A stretch of DNA of 64,000 nucleotides, from assembly GCF_030409685.1 (NCBI RefSeq), contig NZ_JAUFQJ010000004.1, forward strand, positions 843,667 to 907,666. The letters run 5' to 3'. Shown piece after piece: positions 42,739 through 52,603 of this stretch. The DNA comes from Ferruginibacter paludis (GTDB lineage: Bacteria > Bacteroidota > Bacteroidia > Chitinophagales > Chitinophagaceae). The notes below the pieces were generated by a model. That model made no database searches, had not been told where the DNA came from, and saw nothing but the letters and a program-made list of their open reading frames with translations. How positions within the stretch are numbered: the first letter of the stretch is position 1; each line of letters begins with the position of its first letter. A program made the position numbers and the translations under genes.

Positions 42739-45700
42739 TTATTTGTTTCCGATTGTTTTCAGCATCTCCTTTACCGCCGCTTCCAGCTGATTATCTTTGC
42801 CATTTAAAAAATCTTCGTAAGTCAAAGGCACCCTGATATCCGGCTCCAGTTGCAGGTTTTCGGTGGGCCGGTTCTCCTTACCGTAAGTTGCTATCATCGG
42901 TATACCAAACACCATGGTTGGGTCAATTTGTGTTTCCCACCATACTGCGGTACCTGTTCCCGGAACGGGCATGCCAATCAGTTTTCCTATGCCATTATCT
43001 TTATACACATAAGGAAAAATAAATGCATCGCTGTAATTACTTTCGCTCATTAATACACAGCTTGGCTGTTGCCAGCGGTCCATTGGTTCCGTTGCAGGAA
43101 CCATGTTATCCTGTGGAGCAAAACGCAGGTAGGTTTTGCCACTTAAAAAAGTATTTAAATCATTGTGTAACCATCCACCGCCATTGAACCGCGTATCTAC
43201 AATCAATGCCTGTTTATTTTTATTGCGGCCCATTACTTCATCTACCACCGTTCTGTAACTACCATCGTTCATGCTTTGTACATGCACATAACCTACTTTT
43301 CCGCCGCTTAGTTTATCCACCATTTTGTACATCATAGCGGTCCAGCGTTTATACATCAATACTGCTTCATCTGCAAATGATATCGGCCTGACAGATTCTT
43401 CAAAACGGATGTTATTTTTTGCATCGTATAACTGAAGCAACGTATTTTTACCTGTTTTGCGGTTTAACAATTTTGCCCAGTCTTCCGTATCGCTGATTGT
43501 TTGTGCGTCTATCATTTCAATAATACAGCCCGGCTTAATTTTACCCGTCGCTTTATCAGCAGGGCCGCCCGTTATTACTTCTGCTACTTTCAATCCATTG
43601 CCTGTATAGGTTTCATCATACAACAATCCCAGTGCGGCTGTGGCATCCGGATTTTCCATTTTCGGTGTATACCTTCCGCCGGTATGCGAGGCATTTAATT
43701 CTCCCAGCATTTCACTCAGCAGTTCCTGGAAATCGTAATTATTGGTGATGTGCGGTAAAAACTTTGCGTAAGTATCCTTATACATTTCCCAGTCTATTCC
43801 ATGAATTTTAGGATCATAAAATTTCGCCTTCACCTGCCTCCAGCAGTGATCAAATATATAAGCTCTTTCTTTCGCCGCATCCAGTATCATCTCTGCTGAA
43901 ATACTGATTGGTGTTGATTTTCCTACATCATCAATTTTTAACAGGCTGCCATTGTTGGTTACAAAAACACTCTTGCCATCTTTGCTCATTTCGATGCCAC
44001 TTGGTGATCCGCCCAACTTGGCCAGGATTTTTGTATCATGAGTGCGTGGCTCTGTTATCCATAAATCATAGCCCTTTTCAAATGAAGCGAGGTAATACAC
44101 TTTAGCGGCATCGGCTGTTACAACATAATCGCTGATAGAAGCACTGTTAATGGTTAAACGAACTTTCCGGTTGTCTACGCCAGCAAAATCCGGCGACCAG
44201 TTTTTAGGTTTTGTGATAGTTAGTTTAGATGCAGAATCTTTTTTTGTTGCGGAATCTTTTTTATCGGCACCATTTTTTTCAAGCAGTAAAGCATAATCAT
44301 CTTTCGCCAGTTTAAATTCGTCATAGGCCGGCTGATCTAAAAAAGCGCCGTAAATATCCACTTCCCGGTTGCCCTGGAATGCAAGCGAACGGCGCCCTTC
44401 CCTGTTGTTAAGCCAGGTGATCAATTTGCCATTCAATGCCCATTTGGGATTGTCTTCTCCAAAGCCGCTGTTGATTGGATGAAGGATCGTTCCTTCACCA
44501 TCTGTTTTTAAAATACCGATATGTGCTCCGCCAAAACCAAAATATTCATCATCTGCCAAAATATATTTTCCATCCGGGCTCCAGCTAAAATCAATATCAC
44601 CATCAGAATAACTGTAGTTATGCCCGGCTGGAATAACAGTGCGGGTTTGCTTTGTTGCAAGTGTATATATTTTAAGCACATTCCTGTTTTCAAGATAAGC
44701 CACCTCCTTACCATCAGGAGAATATTTGGGTAAGAATTCTTCGGCTGCTGTAGCAATCAATGGTTCTTCTTTTATAACCGTAGCGGCATAAAAATACGGC
44801 TCCTCTTTTCTCGCAACAGAAGCGGTGTAAATATCCCAGTTGTCACTGCGCTCTGCCGCGTAAATTAAACTCTTGCCATCGGGCGACCATCTTACCATAC
44901 GTTCCTGTTGCGGTGTATTGGTAATGCGTTTTGTTTGAGAGCCGTCTACACTTGTAACAAACACTTCTCCCCGGGTTACAAATGCTATTTCTTTACCATT
45001 GGGAGATAAAGTAAACTCGCCCACGTTGCCGCTTACCGTTACATTTTTTTCTACATTTTCCCTGCCATCATTGTAAATGTGGATGGCTACTTTTTGTGGC
45101 GTTCCTCCATCTGCAAGTGTGTAAATTTCTCCGTCATTTGTAAAACAAAGCGTATTGTTTTTACTGATACTTAAATGGCGAACCGGATTTGTTTTAAATT
45201 GAGATAATTGTTTTTCGTTTGCAGAACCCAGCTCCTTTTTATACACATTCTGGTTGCCGTTTTTTTCGCTGAGGTAATAAACGGATTGATCATCACTACC
45301 AAAAACAGGCTCCCTGTCCTCCCCTTCAAAATCACTTATTTTTTTGTATTGATTGGCTTTAATATCCAGTATCCAAATGTCCCTGGTTACAGAAGATGTA
45401 TGGTGTTTTCGCCAGGGATCTTCATATCCTTTTCTGTCTTCAAAAACAAGTTGATTACCCTTGCTGTTGTAATGTGCCCTGTCCATGCCAGCGCCGGATA
45501 TCAATACCGGCCTTCCACCGGTAATGCTTACGGTGTAAAGGTTTTGAAATAAGCGTGGGCTGTAAAACCGCACATTAGTGGCCTGTATATTTCTGGAACT
45601 TCCAAAAATAAGCTGCTTGTTATCCGGGGAAAAATCAAATGGAAAATCGGGTGCACTATTATAGGTAACCCTTGTTGGAGTACCACCTGAAGAAGGCATT

Positions 45701-45975
45701 ACAAACACATCAAAATTGCCATACCGGTCGCTTGCAAAAGCAATGTATTTTCCATCATGGCTCCATACCGGCATCATATCCTGGGCCTCATGCAATGTTA
45801 AAGGAACAGCCGTTCCACCAGTTGCATCTACTTTATAAATGTCTCCTTTATACCCAAAGGCAATTGTTTTTCCATCCGGAGAAATAGCAGGATACCGCAT
45901 CCATAAAGGATTGTTTTGCGCAATAGCATTACCCGCTGTAATTAACAGCACAAGACAATATAAAAAAAATCTCAT
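42739..45975 (-). CDS. Tricorn-like S41 family protease, exported
   Basis: A 1078-residue exported protease with signal peptide (1-19). Residues about 25-650 form WD40/PD40-type beta-propellers (repeats such as WSPDGKSLIYAAE, FSPDNKQLIFGSS, WSPDGKYILADDE). Then come a C1 domain, a PDZ domain (about 790-860) and an S41 catalytic domain. By comparison with tricorn, the catalytic set is Ser-His in LNASHTGG (near 763-764), the nucleophile Ser near 982 in SESNYSDAF, and Glu in YGKENRPTE. The propeller gates peptides to the active site. Archaeal tricorn is cytosolic; the signal peptide here implies a periplasmic or surface role in peptide use. A Lys/Asp-rich linker lies at about 570-595. Confidence 0.93.
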   Translation of the reverse strand: MRFFLYCLVLLITAGNAIAQNNPLWMRYPAISPDGKTIAFGYKGDIYKVDATGGTAVPLTLHEAQDMMPVWSHDGKYIAFASDRYGNFDVFVMPSSGGTPTRVTYNSAPDFPFDFSPDNKQLIFGSSRNIQATNVRFYSPRLFQNLYTVSITGGRPVLISGAGMDRAHYNSKGNQLVFEDRKGYEDPWRKHHTSSVTRDIWILDIKANQYKKISDFEGEDREPVFGSDDQSVYYLSEKNGNQNVYKKELGSANEKQLSQFKTNPVRHLSISKNNTLCFTNDGEIYTLADGGTPQKVAIHIYNDGRENVEKNVTVSGNVGEFTLSPNGKEIAFVTRGEVFVTSVDGSQTKRITNTPQQERMVRWSPDGKSLIYAAERSDNWDIYTASVARKEEPYFYAATVIKEEPLIATAAEEFLPKYSPDGKEVAYLENRNVLKIYTLATKQTRTVIPAGHNYSYSDGDIDFSWSPDGKYILADDEYFGFGGAHIGILKTDGEGTILHPINSGFGEDNPKWALNGKLITWLNNREGRRSLAFQGNREVDIYGAFLDQPAYDEFKLAKDDYALLLEKNGADKKDSATKKDSASKLTITKPKNWSPDFAGVDNRKVRLTINSASISDYVVTADAAKVYYLASFEKGYDLWITEPRTHDTKILAKLGGSPSGIEMSKDGKSVFVTNNGSLLKIDDVGKSTPISISAEMILDAAKERAYIFDHCWRQVKAKFYDPKIHGIDWEMYKDTYAKFLPHITNNYDFQELLSEMLGELNASHTGGRYTPKMENPDATAALGLLYDETYTGNGLKVAEVITGGPADKATGKIKPGCIIEMIDAQTISDTEDWAKLLNRKTGKNTLLQLYDAKNNIRFEESVRPISFADEAVLMYKRWTAMMYKMVDKLSGGKVGYVHVQSMNDGSYRTVVDEVMGRNKNKQALIVDTRFNGGGWLHNDLNTFLSGKTYLRFAPQDNMVPATEPMDRWQQPSCVLMSESNYSDAFIFPYVYKDNGIGKLIGMPVPGTGTAVWWETQIDPTMVFGIPMIATYGKENRPTENLQLEPDIRVPLTYEDFLNGKDNQLEAAVKEMLKTIGNK

Positions 45976-46116
45976 ATCAGAAAGTTTGGTGGTGGAACAT
46001 TAAGTATCTACAAAGTACTTAATCCGGTTAAAAGATAAAATTGTTTTTTATAAGCGGAACTGCAGCCCAGCTTCGAATGATTTTTTTATTCTCTTCATCC
46101 TTGGTATTTTCACGCC

Positions 46117-47955
46117 ATGCCTGTAACAGATCCTCATATCAATTTATTATTGCAATGTATCAGTTTAGAAGAAAAAGAACAGGTCAAACGTTTTAGTTTA
46201 GATCAGCAACATACGCTAAAATCATTAAAGGCAGAGGGTTTGGCCTTGCATCCAATTACGGTAACCCGAAAGAATTTTGGTTACGCCGATTATCCAGAAA
46301 TAAGTTTTCGCATTAATTTCCCGGCAGAAACCAACCAGTTTAAAGATGGTGCTGCCATTGAATGTTTTTACACCGGCGAAGAACCGGTGAAAGGCGTATT
46401 GATGAGCCTGGATGGTAAAGCAGGCGAATTCAGGTTGTTTGCGCCGGACTTTCCTGACTGGATTGAAGACAATGGCGTAGGCATAAAGCTAGCGCCCGAT
46501 CAGCGAACGACCACCATCATGAAAACTGTGCTGAACAACCTGGAAGGCAACAAAGAATTATACCAGCTGTTCCGTCAAATACATAATGAAACAGCCTCCC
46601 CAATTACATTAACAGCCCTGAAAAATACAGTCTTTCATTTCAATAATAAGCGACTGAATGAAAGCCAGCAAAATGCGGTCAAAGCAATTGTTCAAAACGA
46701 GCTTATTACGATTGTTCACGGGCCGCCGGGCACTGGTAAAACCACAACGTTAACCGAAGCCATTACACAGTTAATTAAAGCCGGGGAAAAAGTATTGGTA
46801 TCTGCACCCAGTAATACAGCAGTCGATAATATTGCCAGAGGCCTGATAGCACAGGGTGTACAGGTATTAAGAGTGGGAAATACAAGCAAAGTAGATGAAA
46901 CGATTTTTTTACACACGCCTGAGGGCAGGCTGGCAAACAGCAAACAACAAAAGGAAATTAAAGAGCTGAAAATAAGGGCTGAACAGTTTAGAAAAATGGC
47001 GTTGAAATACAAACGCAGTTTCGGCAAGGCGGAGCGTGAACAGCGCAACCTGCTATTTAAAGAAGTAAAAAACATCAGGGCGGAAATTAAAAAGATACAG
47101 GCTTACAACGAAGAAAAATTATATACTGAAGCAGAAGTTGTTGCCGGTACGCCTATCGGGTTGCACGATGCAAAAATCAACCACATCACTTTTAACACCC
47201 TGGTGATGGATGAAGCCGGGCAATGCATTGAACCTCTTGCCTGGTGCATATTTCCGCTGGCAGAAAAATATGTATTGACGGGCGACCACCTGCAATTACC
47301 GCCGACGATTTTAAGCAATGAAGCCGCCCGCCTTGGTTTAAATCAATCCATTTTAGAAAAATGTATTGCAACTGTAGGTAATATTTATTTACTGAATATT
47401 CAGTACAGGATGAAAGAATCCATTGCCGGCTTTAGCAGTTCTTATTTTTACAATGGTTTATTAAATACCGCCGCACATCTTATAAACACCGGCACACACA
47501 TCAGCTTTATAGATACTGCTGGATCCGGTTTTAATGAGGTACAGGGCAGCAATGGCATGAGTTTACAAAACGAAGGCGAGTTACAGGTTGCACAAAAATT
47601 AATGCAGACAGATGCCCTGCCTCCTGAACAGACAGCCTTTATATCTCCCTATAATGGCCAGGTTGCCGCGGCGAAAGAACTGTTGCCGGCAGCAATGCGC
47701 ATCAGTACCATTGATAGTTTCCAGGGGCAGGAAAAAGAAATTATTATTTTAAGTTTGGTAAGAAGCAATGACGACGGAGATATCGGATTTTTAAAAGATT
47801 ACCGTAGAATGAATGTTGCCATTACCAGGGCAAAAGAACAATTATTTATTATTGGCGACAGCGCCACGATTGGCGGTGATGCATTTTACAATTCATTTTT
47901 AACCTATATAGAAAAATATGGCAGCTACCGGACTGTGTGGGAATTTGAATTATAA
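46117..47955 (+). CDS. UPF1/IGHMBP2-type superfamily 1 helicase
   Basis: A 612-residue SF1B helicase of the SMUBP-2/UPF1 type. An N-terminal 1B-like domain (1-150) is followed by the Walker A VHGPPGTGKTTT (about 201-212), motif Ia SAPSNTAVDN, Walker B TLVMDEAGQC, motif III LTGDHLQLPPT, motif IV/V region STIDSFQGQEKEIIILSLVR and motif VI RRMNVAITRAKEQL. A charged coiled insertion (about 275-330) fits the 1C stalk. Such proteins unwind nucleic acids 5' to 3'; the cellular role in Bacteroidota is unclear. Convergent with the lipid kinase gene 20 bases away. Confidence 0.92.
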   Translation: MPVTDPHINLLLQCISLEEKEQVKRFSLDQQHTLKSLKAEGLALHPITVTRKNFGYADYPEISFRINFPAETNQFKDGAAIECFYTGEEPVKGVLMSLDGKAGEFRLFAPDFPDWIEDNGVGIKLAPDQRTTTIMKTVLNNLEGNKELYQLFRQIHNETASPITLTALKNTVFHFNNKRLNESQQNAVKAIVQNELITIVHGPPGTGKTTTLTEAITQLIKAGEKVLVSAPSNTAVDNIARGLIAQGVQVLRVGNTSKVDETIFLHTPEGRLANSKQQKEIKELKIRAEQFRKMALKYKRSFGKAEREQRNLLFKEVKNIRAEIKKIQAYNEEKLYTEAEVVAGTPIGLHDAKINHITFNTLVMDEAGQCIEPLAWCIFPLAEKYVLTGDHLQLPPTILSNEAARLGLNQSILEKCIATVGNIYLLNIQYRMKESIAGFSSSYFYNGLLNTAAHLINTGTHISFIDTAGSGFNEVQGSNGMSLQNEGELQVAQKLMQTDALPPEQTAFISPYNGQVAAAKELLPAAMRISTIDSFQGQEKEIIILSLVRSNDDGDIGFLKDYRRMNVAITRAKEQLFIIGDSATIGGDAFYNSFLTYIEKYGSYRTVWEFEL

Positions 47956-47975
47956 TTTACTGTTGATTAAAAAAA

Positions 47976-48833
47976 TCAATAGCGAAAGTGCACAGCATTT
48001 GGTACCAACTCAATCACTATTTTAGTGGCTTCAAAATATTCGCCATCCATATGATACGGCATGGGCTCATCACTTTCAACAGATATTTTGTTTGTCTTAA
48101 AATGATGAATAAAAGGCAGGCCGAGGTGCTTGCCTTTTTCTATAACCGGCAAGTAGCGCAGCCGTTTTAGAACGGTCAGCGCATCCGCAATCACAACATC
48201 CAGTAATCCATCATTGGCTGCTGCTTTTGGTGCAATGTGAAATCCGCCGCCGGCACGTCGCCCATTACTGATATCCACCAGAAGCTTTCTGCCTGCTATT
48301 GCCTTTTCACCGCATTGTATCAAATAATTTGCCGACCGGTAAGTAAAAATTTTTTTAAGAATAGTAAACAGGAAGGAAGTTTTACCAGGCAGCTTATTCC
48401 GGCCGGTTAAAGTCTTTACAACTGCTCCCTCAAAACCAATACCAACGCCATTTATAAAATAACGGCCATTACATTTTCCCATATCTATAGGTTTTGCATT
48501 TGCATGTAACGCGATTTGCAATTGGTCTTCCAGTATTTTAGTGCCGTACAACAGCCAATGAAAGTCGTTGCCCGTACCACCTTTGAACAACACTAACGGC
48601 TGTTGGATATTGGTGTAGCGATTGATAAAATAATTCAGCGTGCCATCGCCGCCTACTATAAAAACATCTGTGAAGCTGGCTAAATTATCCGGCCAATTGT
48701 TTATATATATCGAATGCAAAATATGCTTCGATGAGAGCACTGCCTCAACCTGGTGTGCACAGCCAACCGCGATTCCTGCACCCGCAGCACTGTTACAAAG
48801 AATGACAATATTTTTTTCAGAAGATGGCAGCAT
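47976..48833 (-). CDS. Diacylglycerol/lipid kinase family protein
   Basis: A 285-residue kinase of the DAGK/YegS/sphingosine kinase family. The nucleotide-binding motif GGDGTLNYFIN is near residue 57, GGTGNDF near 84, and the C-terminal beta domain includes GRRAGGGFHIAPKAAANDGL and YHMDGEYFEA. It should phosphorylate a lipid (diacylglycerol or related) with ATP at the membrane surface. Length is normal. 97 bases separate it from the potassium channel gene on the same strand, so the two may be co-transcribed. Confidence 0.92.
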   Translation of the reverse strand: MLPSSEKNIVILCNSAAGAGIAVGCAHQVEAVLSSKHILHSIYINNWPDNLASFTDVFIVGGDGTLNYFINRYTNIQQPLVLFKGGTGNDFHWLLYGTKILEDQLQIALHANAKPIDMGKCNGRYFINGVGIGFEGAVVKTLTGRNKLPGKTSFLFTILKKIFTYRSANYLIQCGEKAIAGRKLLVDISNGRRAGGGFHIAPKAAANDGLLDVVIADALTVLKRLRYLPVIEKGKHLGLPFIHHFKTNKISVESDEPMPYHMDGEYFEATKIVIELVPNAVHFRY

Positions 48834-48930
48834 AGCTAGTCAGATCAACCATACAATAACGAGGCATGTATCCCGCAATGGGATCTTTTATGGAAACGAA
48901 GAACAGCCATCTGATAAAATAATTTATATA

Positions 48931-49923
48931 CTAAATAATTTCCTTTGCCTGCTCAATCTGTTCATCACTGCCCATTACAATGATACTTAGCGCTGCATGA
49001 ACTTGAAATGCTGCCGGAGGATTCATGATATAATTATTTCCTTCCTTAATTCCCAGAATGGTGCAGTTGGTTTTCTTCCACAAGTCAAGGTCATTCAGTG
49101 AGATTGTTTTTGTTGCCTTTAATTCCGCTACCCTGAACTGGGTGTTGTTTTTTGTACTCATCATTGACAGCAATTCAGCCACATCGGGCAGCATAATGAG
49201 TGTAGCCATATGAGCCCCGCCTATTTTATCAGGCATAATCACGTTACTGGCGCCTGCAATTTTCAATTTATTTACAGATGAATCCTGTGATGCACGGCTG
49301 ATGATTGTAATGTTGGGATTAAGCTGTTTGGCAGAGAGTACAACAAATAAATTATCTGCATCTACCGGCAAGGAGGAAATTAAAGCCCTTGCTTTGTTTA
49401 TGCCTGCTTCTATCAGTACTTCATCTTTCGTGGCATCGCCTTTCAGATAATGTTTAACTTCAAAGCCAAGTGCTGTATCTGGTTCCTTCTTTTCTTCTAC
49501 CACAACAAAGGGTATTTTGTTATTGAACAATATCTGTGCACTTTCTTTACCATTACGGCCAAAGCCGCATATAATAACATGATTATTTAAATGATCAATT
49601 TTATTATCCATGTTAATTCTTTTAAATTTTTTTACAAGTTCAAGGTCGGAAAAATACCGTGAGAGCCAGGTGATAAAATAGGTAAATAATCCCAGGTTAA
49701 TCAGGATGAGTAAGATAGTGAAAATACGTCCACCGTTGCTTAATGGCTTTACTTCATTAAATCCTACTGAAGCTACGGTAATGACAGTCATGTAGAGAGC
49801 TTCTAAAAAATTATATTTTTCAATAAGCATATAACCGGCAGTGCCCACCAGCATTAAACCACCCAGCAACAACAAGGCGAAGAACAGGCCTTTGAACAGG
49901 TGTAAACGTTTTAATAAATACAT
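48931..49923 (-). CDS. Two-TM potassium channel with TrkA-N (RCK) domain
   Basis: A 330-residue ion channel. I start it at ATG 49923 (MYLLKRLHLFKGLF) since residues before it look non-coding. Two membrane helices (about 10-30 and 65-90) flank a pore loop whose filter reads TVASVGFNEVKPLS where most potassium channels have TVGYGD. The RCK domain (from about 105) has VIICGFGRNGKESAQ for NAD binding, followed by a TrkA-C-like domain after about 240. It should form a tetramer, gated by ligand binding to the RCK ring. Confidence 0.9.
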   Translation of the reverse strand: MYLLKRLHLFKGLFFALLLLGGLMLVGTAGYMLIEKYNFLEALYMTVITVASVGFNEVKPLSNGGRIFTILLILINLGLFTYFITWLSRYFSDLELVKKFKRINMDNKIDHLNNHVIICGFGRNGKESAQILFNNKIPFVVVEEKKEPDTALGFEVKHYLKGDATKDEVLIEAGINKARALISSLPVDADNLFVVLSAKQLNPNITIISRASQDSSVNKLKIAGASNVIMPDKIGGAHMATLIMLPDVAELLSMMSTKNNTQFRVAELKATKTISLNDLDLWKKTNCTILGIKEGNNYIMNPPAAFQVHAALSIIVMGSDEQIEQAKEII

Positions 49924-50113
49924 GCTGTAAATTATTATTGAAAAGTATGACTTTAGCGTGAGACGAAAAAGAGAAATCGCCGGTTTAGAAAATAAATGTT
50001 TTGCTACCATCAGGTAAGCATTGTGTAAGTGGTTTGTTTTGAAAAATTATTGGAAGAAAAATATTTTCCCGGTTTTACATGATAAAAATTATGGCCAATT
50101 GTATTGTTGGATA

Positions 50114-50146
50114 ATAAAAAAACCGTCCTTTTGAGACGGCTTTTTT
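50114..50146. terminator. Terminator of the T9SS cargo gene
   Basis: CCGTC/GACGG stem with flanking A-run and T-run, so functional on either strand; 19 bases after the cargo gene stop. Confidence 0.8.
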
Positions 50147-50164
50147 ATTAGAACACTACGGAAA

Positions 50165-52603
50165 TCACCTGTTCATCTGTAATAATGTTCCTGTCATTTT
50201 TTTATCCCCAATTCTTAATATATATATAAGGCTACCTGCATTTTTAACTGGCAAACTCAATTCAAAATTGTGTGAGCCCGCAGTAATTAAACCTGCGTAA
50301 ACAGTTTTAATTTTCTGTCCCATCGTGTTGTACACTTCTAAATTACCGGTACCTGAAACTGGAGAAGTTACCACAAACTTTACCTTATCGCTAAATGGAT
50401 TTGGATAAGCTTTTATAGTGGTTTGCTTTTCTGTAATGTCAGCGGTTTTAGCAGTAGTGGTATTGTTTGCTAATCTGGCACCCGAACAATCAGATACAAT
50501 ATCAGCACAATTAACAGGAGCGGCGCTACAACCGTCAGAGTTTTTAACCTTAATGGTTGTTACTGACCCAACACCGAGATTGGTAAAAACATTGCTTGTG
50601 TTGCTAGCAGTTGGGTCTGTGCCGTCAATTGTATACAGAAATCCGGTTCCTCCAGTAGCATTTATTGTGAGACTACCGGTTGAACAAAGTGTAGGCTGAA
50701 CGACGCAAACCTTAAAGGTAGGACTTGCCAAATTCGCTGCATTACTGAATGATGCTGATGCTAATGAAGTACAACTTCCGTTATTTGATGTCACTGTATA
50801 GGAGGTTCCAACGGTCATACCGCTAATTAATCCTCCTGTACCAACTGATGGTCCTGACGGCGTAAATACATAAGTGTTCGATGCACTAAAATTGCTTATT
50901 GTACTGCTTCCTGCTGCTGAACACGTAGCTGGTACCGATGTTATTGTTGGAGCCGCCGGAGTTGCCAACATCGCTGCATTACTGAATGGTGCAGATGCTG
51001 CTGAAGTACAACTTCCGTTATTTGATGTCACTGTATAAGAGGTTCCAACGGTCATGCCGCTAATTAATCCTCCTGCATCAACTGATGGTCCTGACGGAGT
51101 AAATGCGTAAGTATTCGATGCACTATAATTACTTATTGTACTGCTTCCTGCTGCTGAACAGGTAGGTGCTACCGATGTAATTGTTGGAGTCGCCGGAGTT
51201 GCAGGTTGCGCATTGATGGTTACACTTAAAGCAGCAGAAGTACATCCGACTGAATTGGTTGCTGTTACATCATATACACCAGGACTTAGTCCCGCAAAAC
51301 TTGTTCCTGCATGTGTAACGGCAGCTACCACCGGGTTAGTTCCTGTAACTGTATAGGAAGCCATCCCTGTTGGAGCTGTCACTGAAATAGTTCCTGTTGC
51401 TAATGCACAGGTTGGTTGTGTTAAGTCTGCTGTCGGTGTAGATGGATTGATACAGGTAAAGTTGCCAAAGTCCTTATTGGCTGCTATAGGAGCTAGTGAC
51501 GTAATGGTAACGGAATAAGACCCTGTAGCTGGTTGGGTTTGCGTCCAGCCGCTCTTCAGAACTTCCCTAACAATATAAGGATCATTTGTTGATGTGCTCT
51601 TGTTTGCATCTGGTGTTACTGAAAAAGAATAAGTACCATCTGTAGCGGTGGTAGTTGATGTTTCACCGGCATCCAATGTGCCATTATTATTATTGTCAAG
51701 GAAGATAGTCCATCCTGATAATACAGGTTCGCCATTATCCCTTGTAGCGTTTTTATTTAAATCTTGGTACTTCAATCCACTGATTGTTCCGGGAATAATT
51801 GCGGAGGGAGCCAATTGTATGGACAATGCTCCGCTAAAATCAGAAGTAACGGTAGTTTGTAAAGAACCTCCTGACCAGGCACTAGCACCCTTCGTTGGAT
51901 TAGTGCCTCCAAAGCTAGGAACCTGACCAGGCGTCGCAATGTAGAGACCGTAATAAATAACTACATAACCACTTGTTGTGGTTGCGCCTGTATATTTAAA
52001 GGTTACAGTTACCATCTGATCTTTGTTGCCACCGGTTGAGGTAACCGGTGCTGATACGGCTGTAATATCTGCATTGGCAGTTCTATAAAAAGAGCCGGCA
52101 ATTGAGCCTGTGTAGGTATTATCCTGTACAATCGTTGATGATGTGCCCGGCAATGTAGTAGCCGCACGGCTGGCGTTATAGGTAGTTATGTAAGCAAACC
52201 CGCCGGCATTGTTCGTGCTTTGGTAATAATTGTAAACAATCGTAAAAGTATAAAACTGATTTTGAACAAAAGGTTTATTATTGGAGGCAGGGATTGCATA
52301 AACATGCGGGATCACTTCCCCTTCAAAATAATCTGACTTATTCGCATTCAGAATATCCCCCTGCCAGGTAGCTGTAGAACCCGTTGCAGCATCACCATCA
52401 GCCCAGTGTTGATAGTTTTTGGATACTTGCCCAAAGGCAGCAATAAAACCTGAAAAAACAAACAAAGTCATTAAAAGAAATAGTCTTGTGTAAATAATAT
52501 TATTTGCACTGAAAATACTTCGCTTTTTTAAAGCATCGAAAAGTGTAAAAAAAGGCTTTTGCTGCTGTAAAAATTGTTGGGGTGTACTGTTTAAAACTCT
52601 CAT
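50165..52603 (-). CDS. Secreted multidomain protein with T9SS sorting domain and SdrD-B-like domain
   Basis: An 812-residue T9SS cargo. The signal peptide has an unusually long N-region: the hydrophobic core is at about 41-58 (LFLLMTLFVFSGFIAAFGQ). Residues 60-270 form an uncharacterised domain; about 275-375 is an SdrD-B-like Cna_B repeat (GLKYQDLNKNATRDNGEPVL, later DGTYSFSV); then SprB-like repeat regions including two 79-residue copies (TITSV, CSAAGSSTISN, FTPSGPSV). The C-terminal 75 residues are a T9SS type A sorting domain (KAYPNPFSDKVKFVV, LEVYNTMGQKI, IYILRIGDKKMTG). PorU/PorV of this window should process it. Probably an adhesin or cell-surface structural protein. Confidence 0.9.
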   Translation of the reverse strand: MRVLNSTPQQFLQQQKPFFTLFDALKKRSIFSANNIIYTRLFLLMTLFVFSGFIAAFGQVSKNYQHWADGDAATGSTATWQGDILNANKSDYFEGEVIPHVYAIPASNNKPFVQNQFYTFTIVYNYYQSTNNAGGFAYITTYNASRAATTLPGTSSTIVQDNTYTGSIAGSFYRTANADITAVSAPVTSTGGNKDQMVTVTFKYTGATTTSGYVVIYYGLYIATPGQVPSFGGTNPTKGASAWSGGSLQTTVTSDFSGALSIQLAPSAIIPGTISGLKYQDLNKNATRDNGEPVLSGWTIFLDNNNNGTLDAGETSTTTATDGTYSFSVTPDANKSTSTNDPYIVREVLKSGWTQTQPATGSYSVTITSLAPIAANKDFGNFTCINPSTPTADLTQPTCALATGTISVTAPTGMASYTVTGTNPVVAAVTHAGTSFAGLSPGVYDVTATNSVGCTSAALSVTINAQPATPATPTITSVAPTCSAAGSSTISNYSASNTYAFTPSGPSVDAGGLISGMTVGTSYTVTSNNGSCTSAASAPFSNAAMLATPAAPTITSVPATCSAAGSSTISNFSASNTYVFTPSGPSVGTGGLISGMTVGTSYTVTSNNGSCTSLASASFSNAANLASPTFKVCVVQPTLCSTGSLTINATGGTGFLYTIDGTDPTASNTSNVFTNLGVGSVTTIKVKNSDGCSAAPVNCADIVSDCSGARLANNTTTAKTADITEKQTTIKAYPNPFSDKVKFVVTSPVSGTGNLEVYNTMGQKIKTVYAGLITAGSHNFELSLPVKNAGSLIYILRIGDKKMTGTLLQMNR
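50736..51203 (-). repeat. Two 237-bp tandem repeats inside the T9SS cargo gene
   Basis: 50736-50972 and 50973-51203 are near-identical copies, period 237 bases (79 codons), with long identical stretches (for example AAGTACAACTTCCGTTATTT). They encode two SprB-like domains. Likely site of copy-number change by recombination. Confidence 0.85.

Noticed and set aside
50736..51203. Repeats first considered as a CRISPR-like array
   Set aside because: Only two units of 237 bases, in frame within a coding sequence; they encode protein domains.
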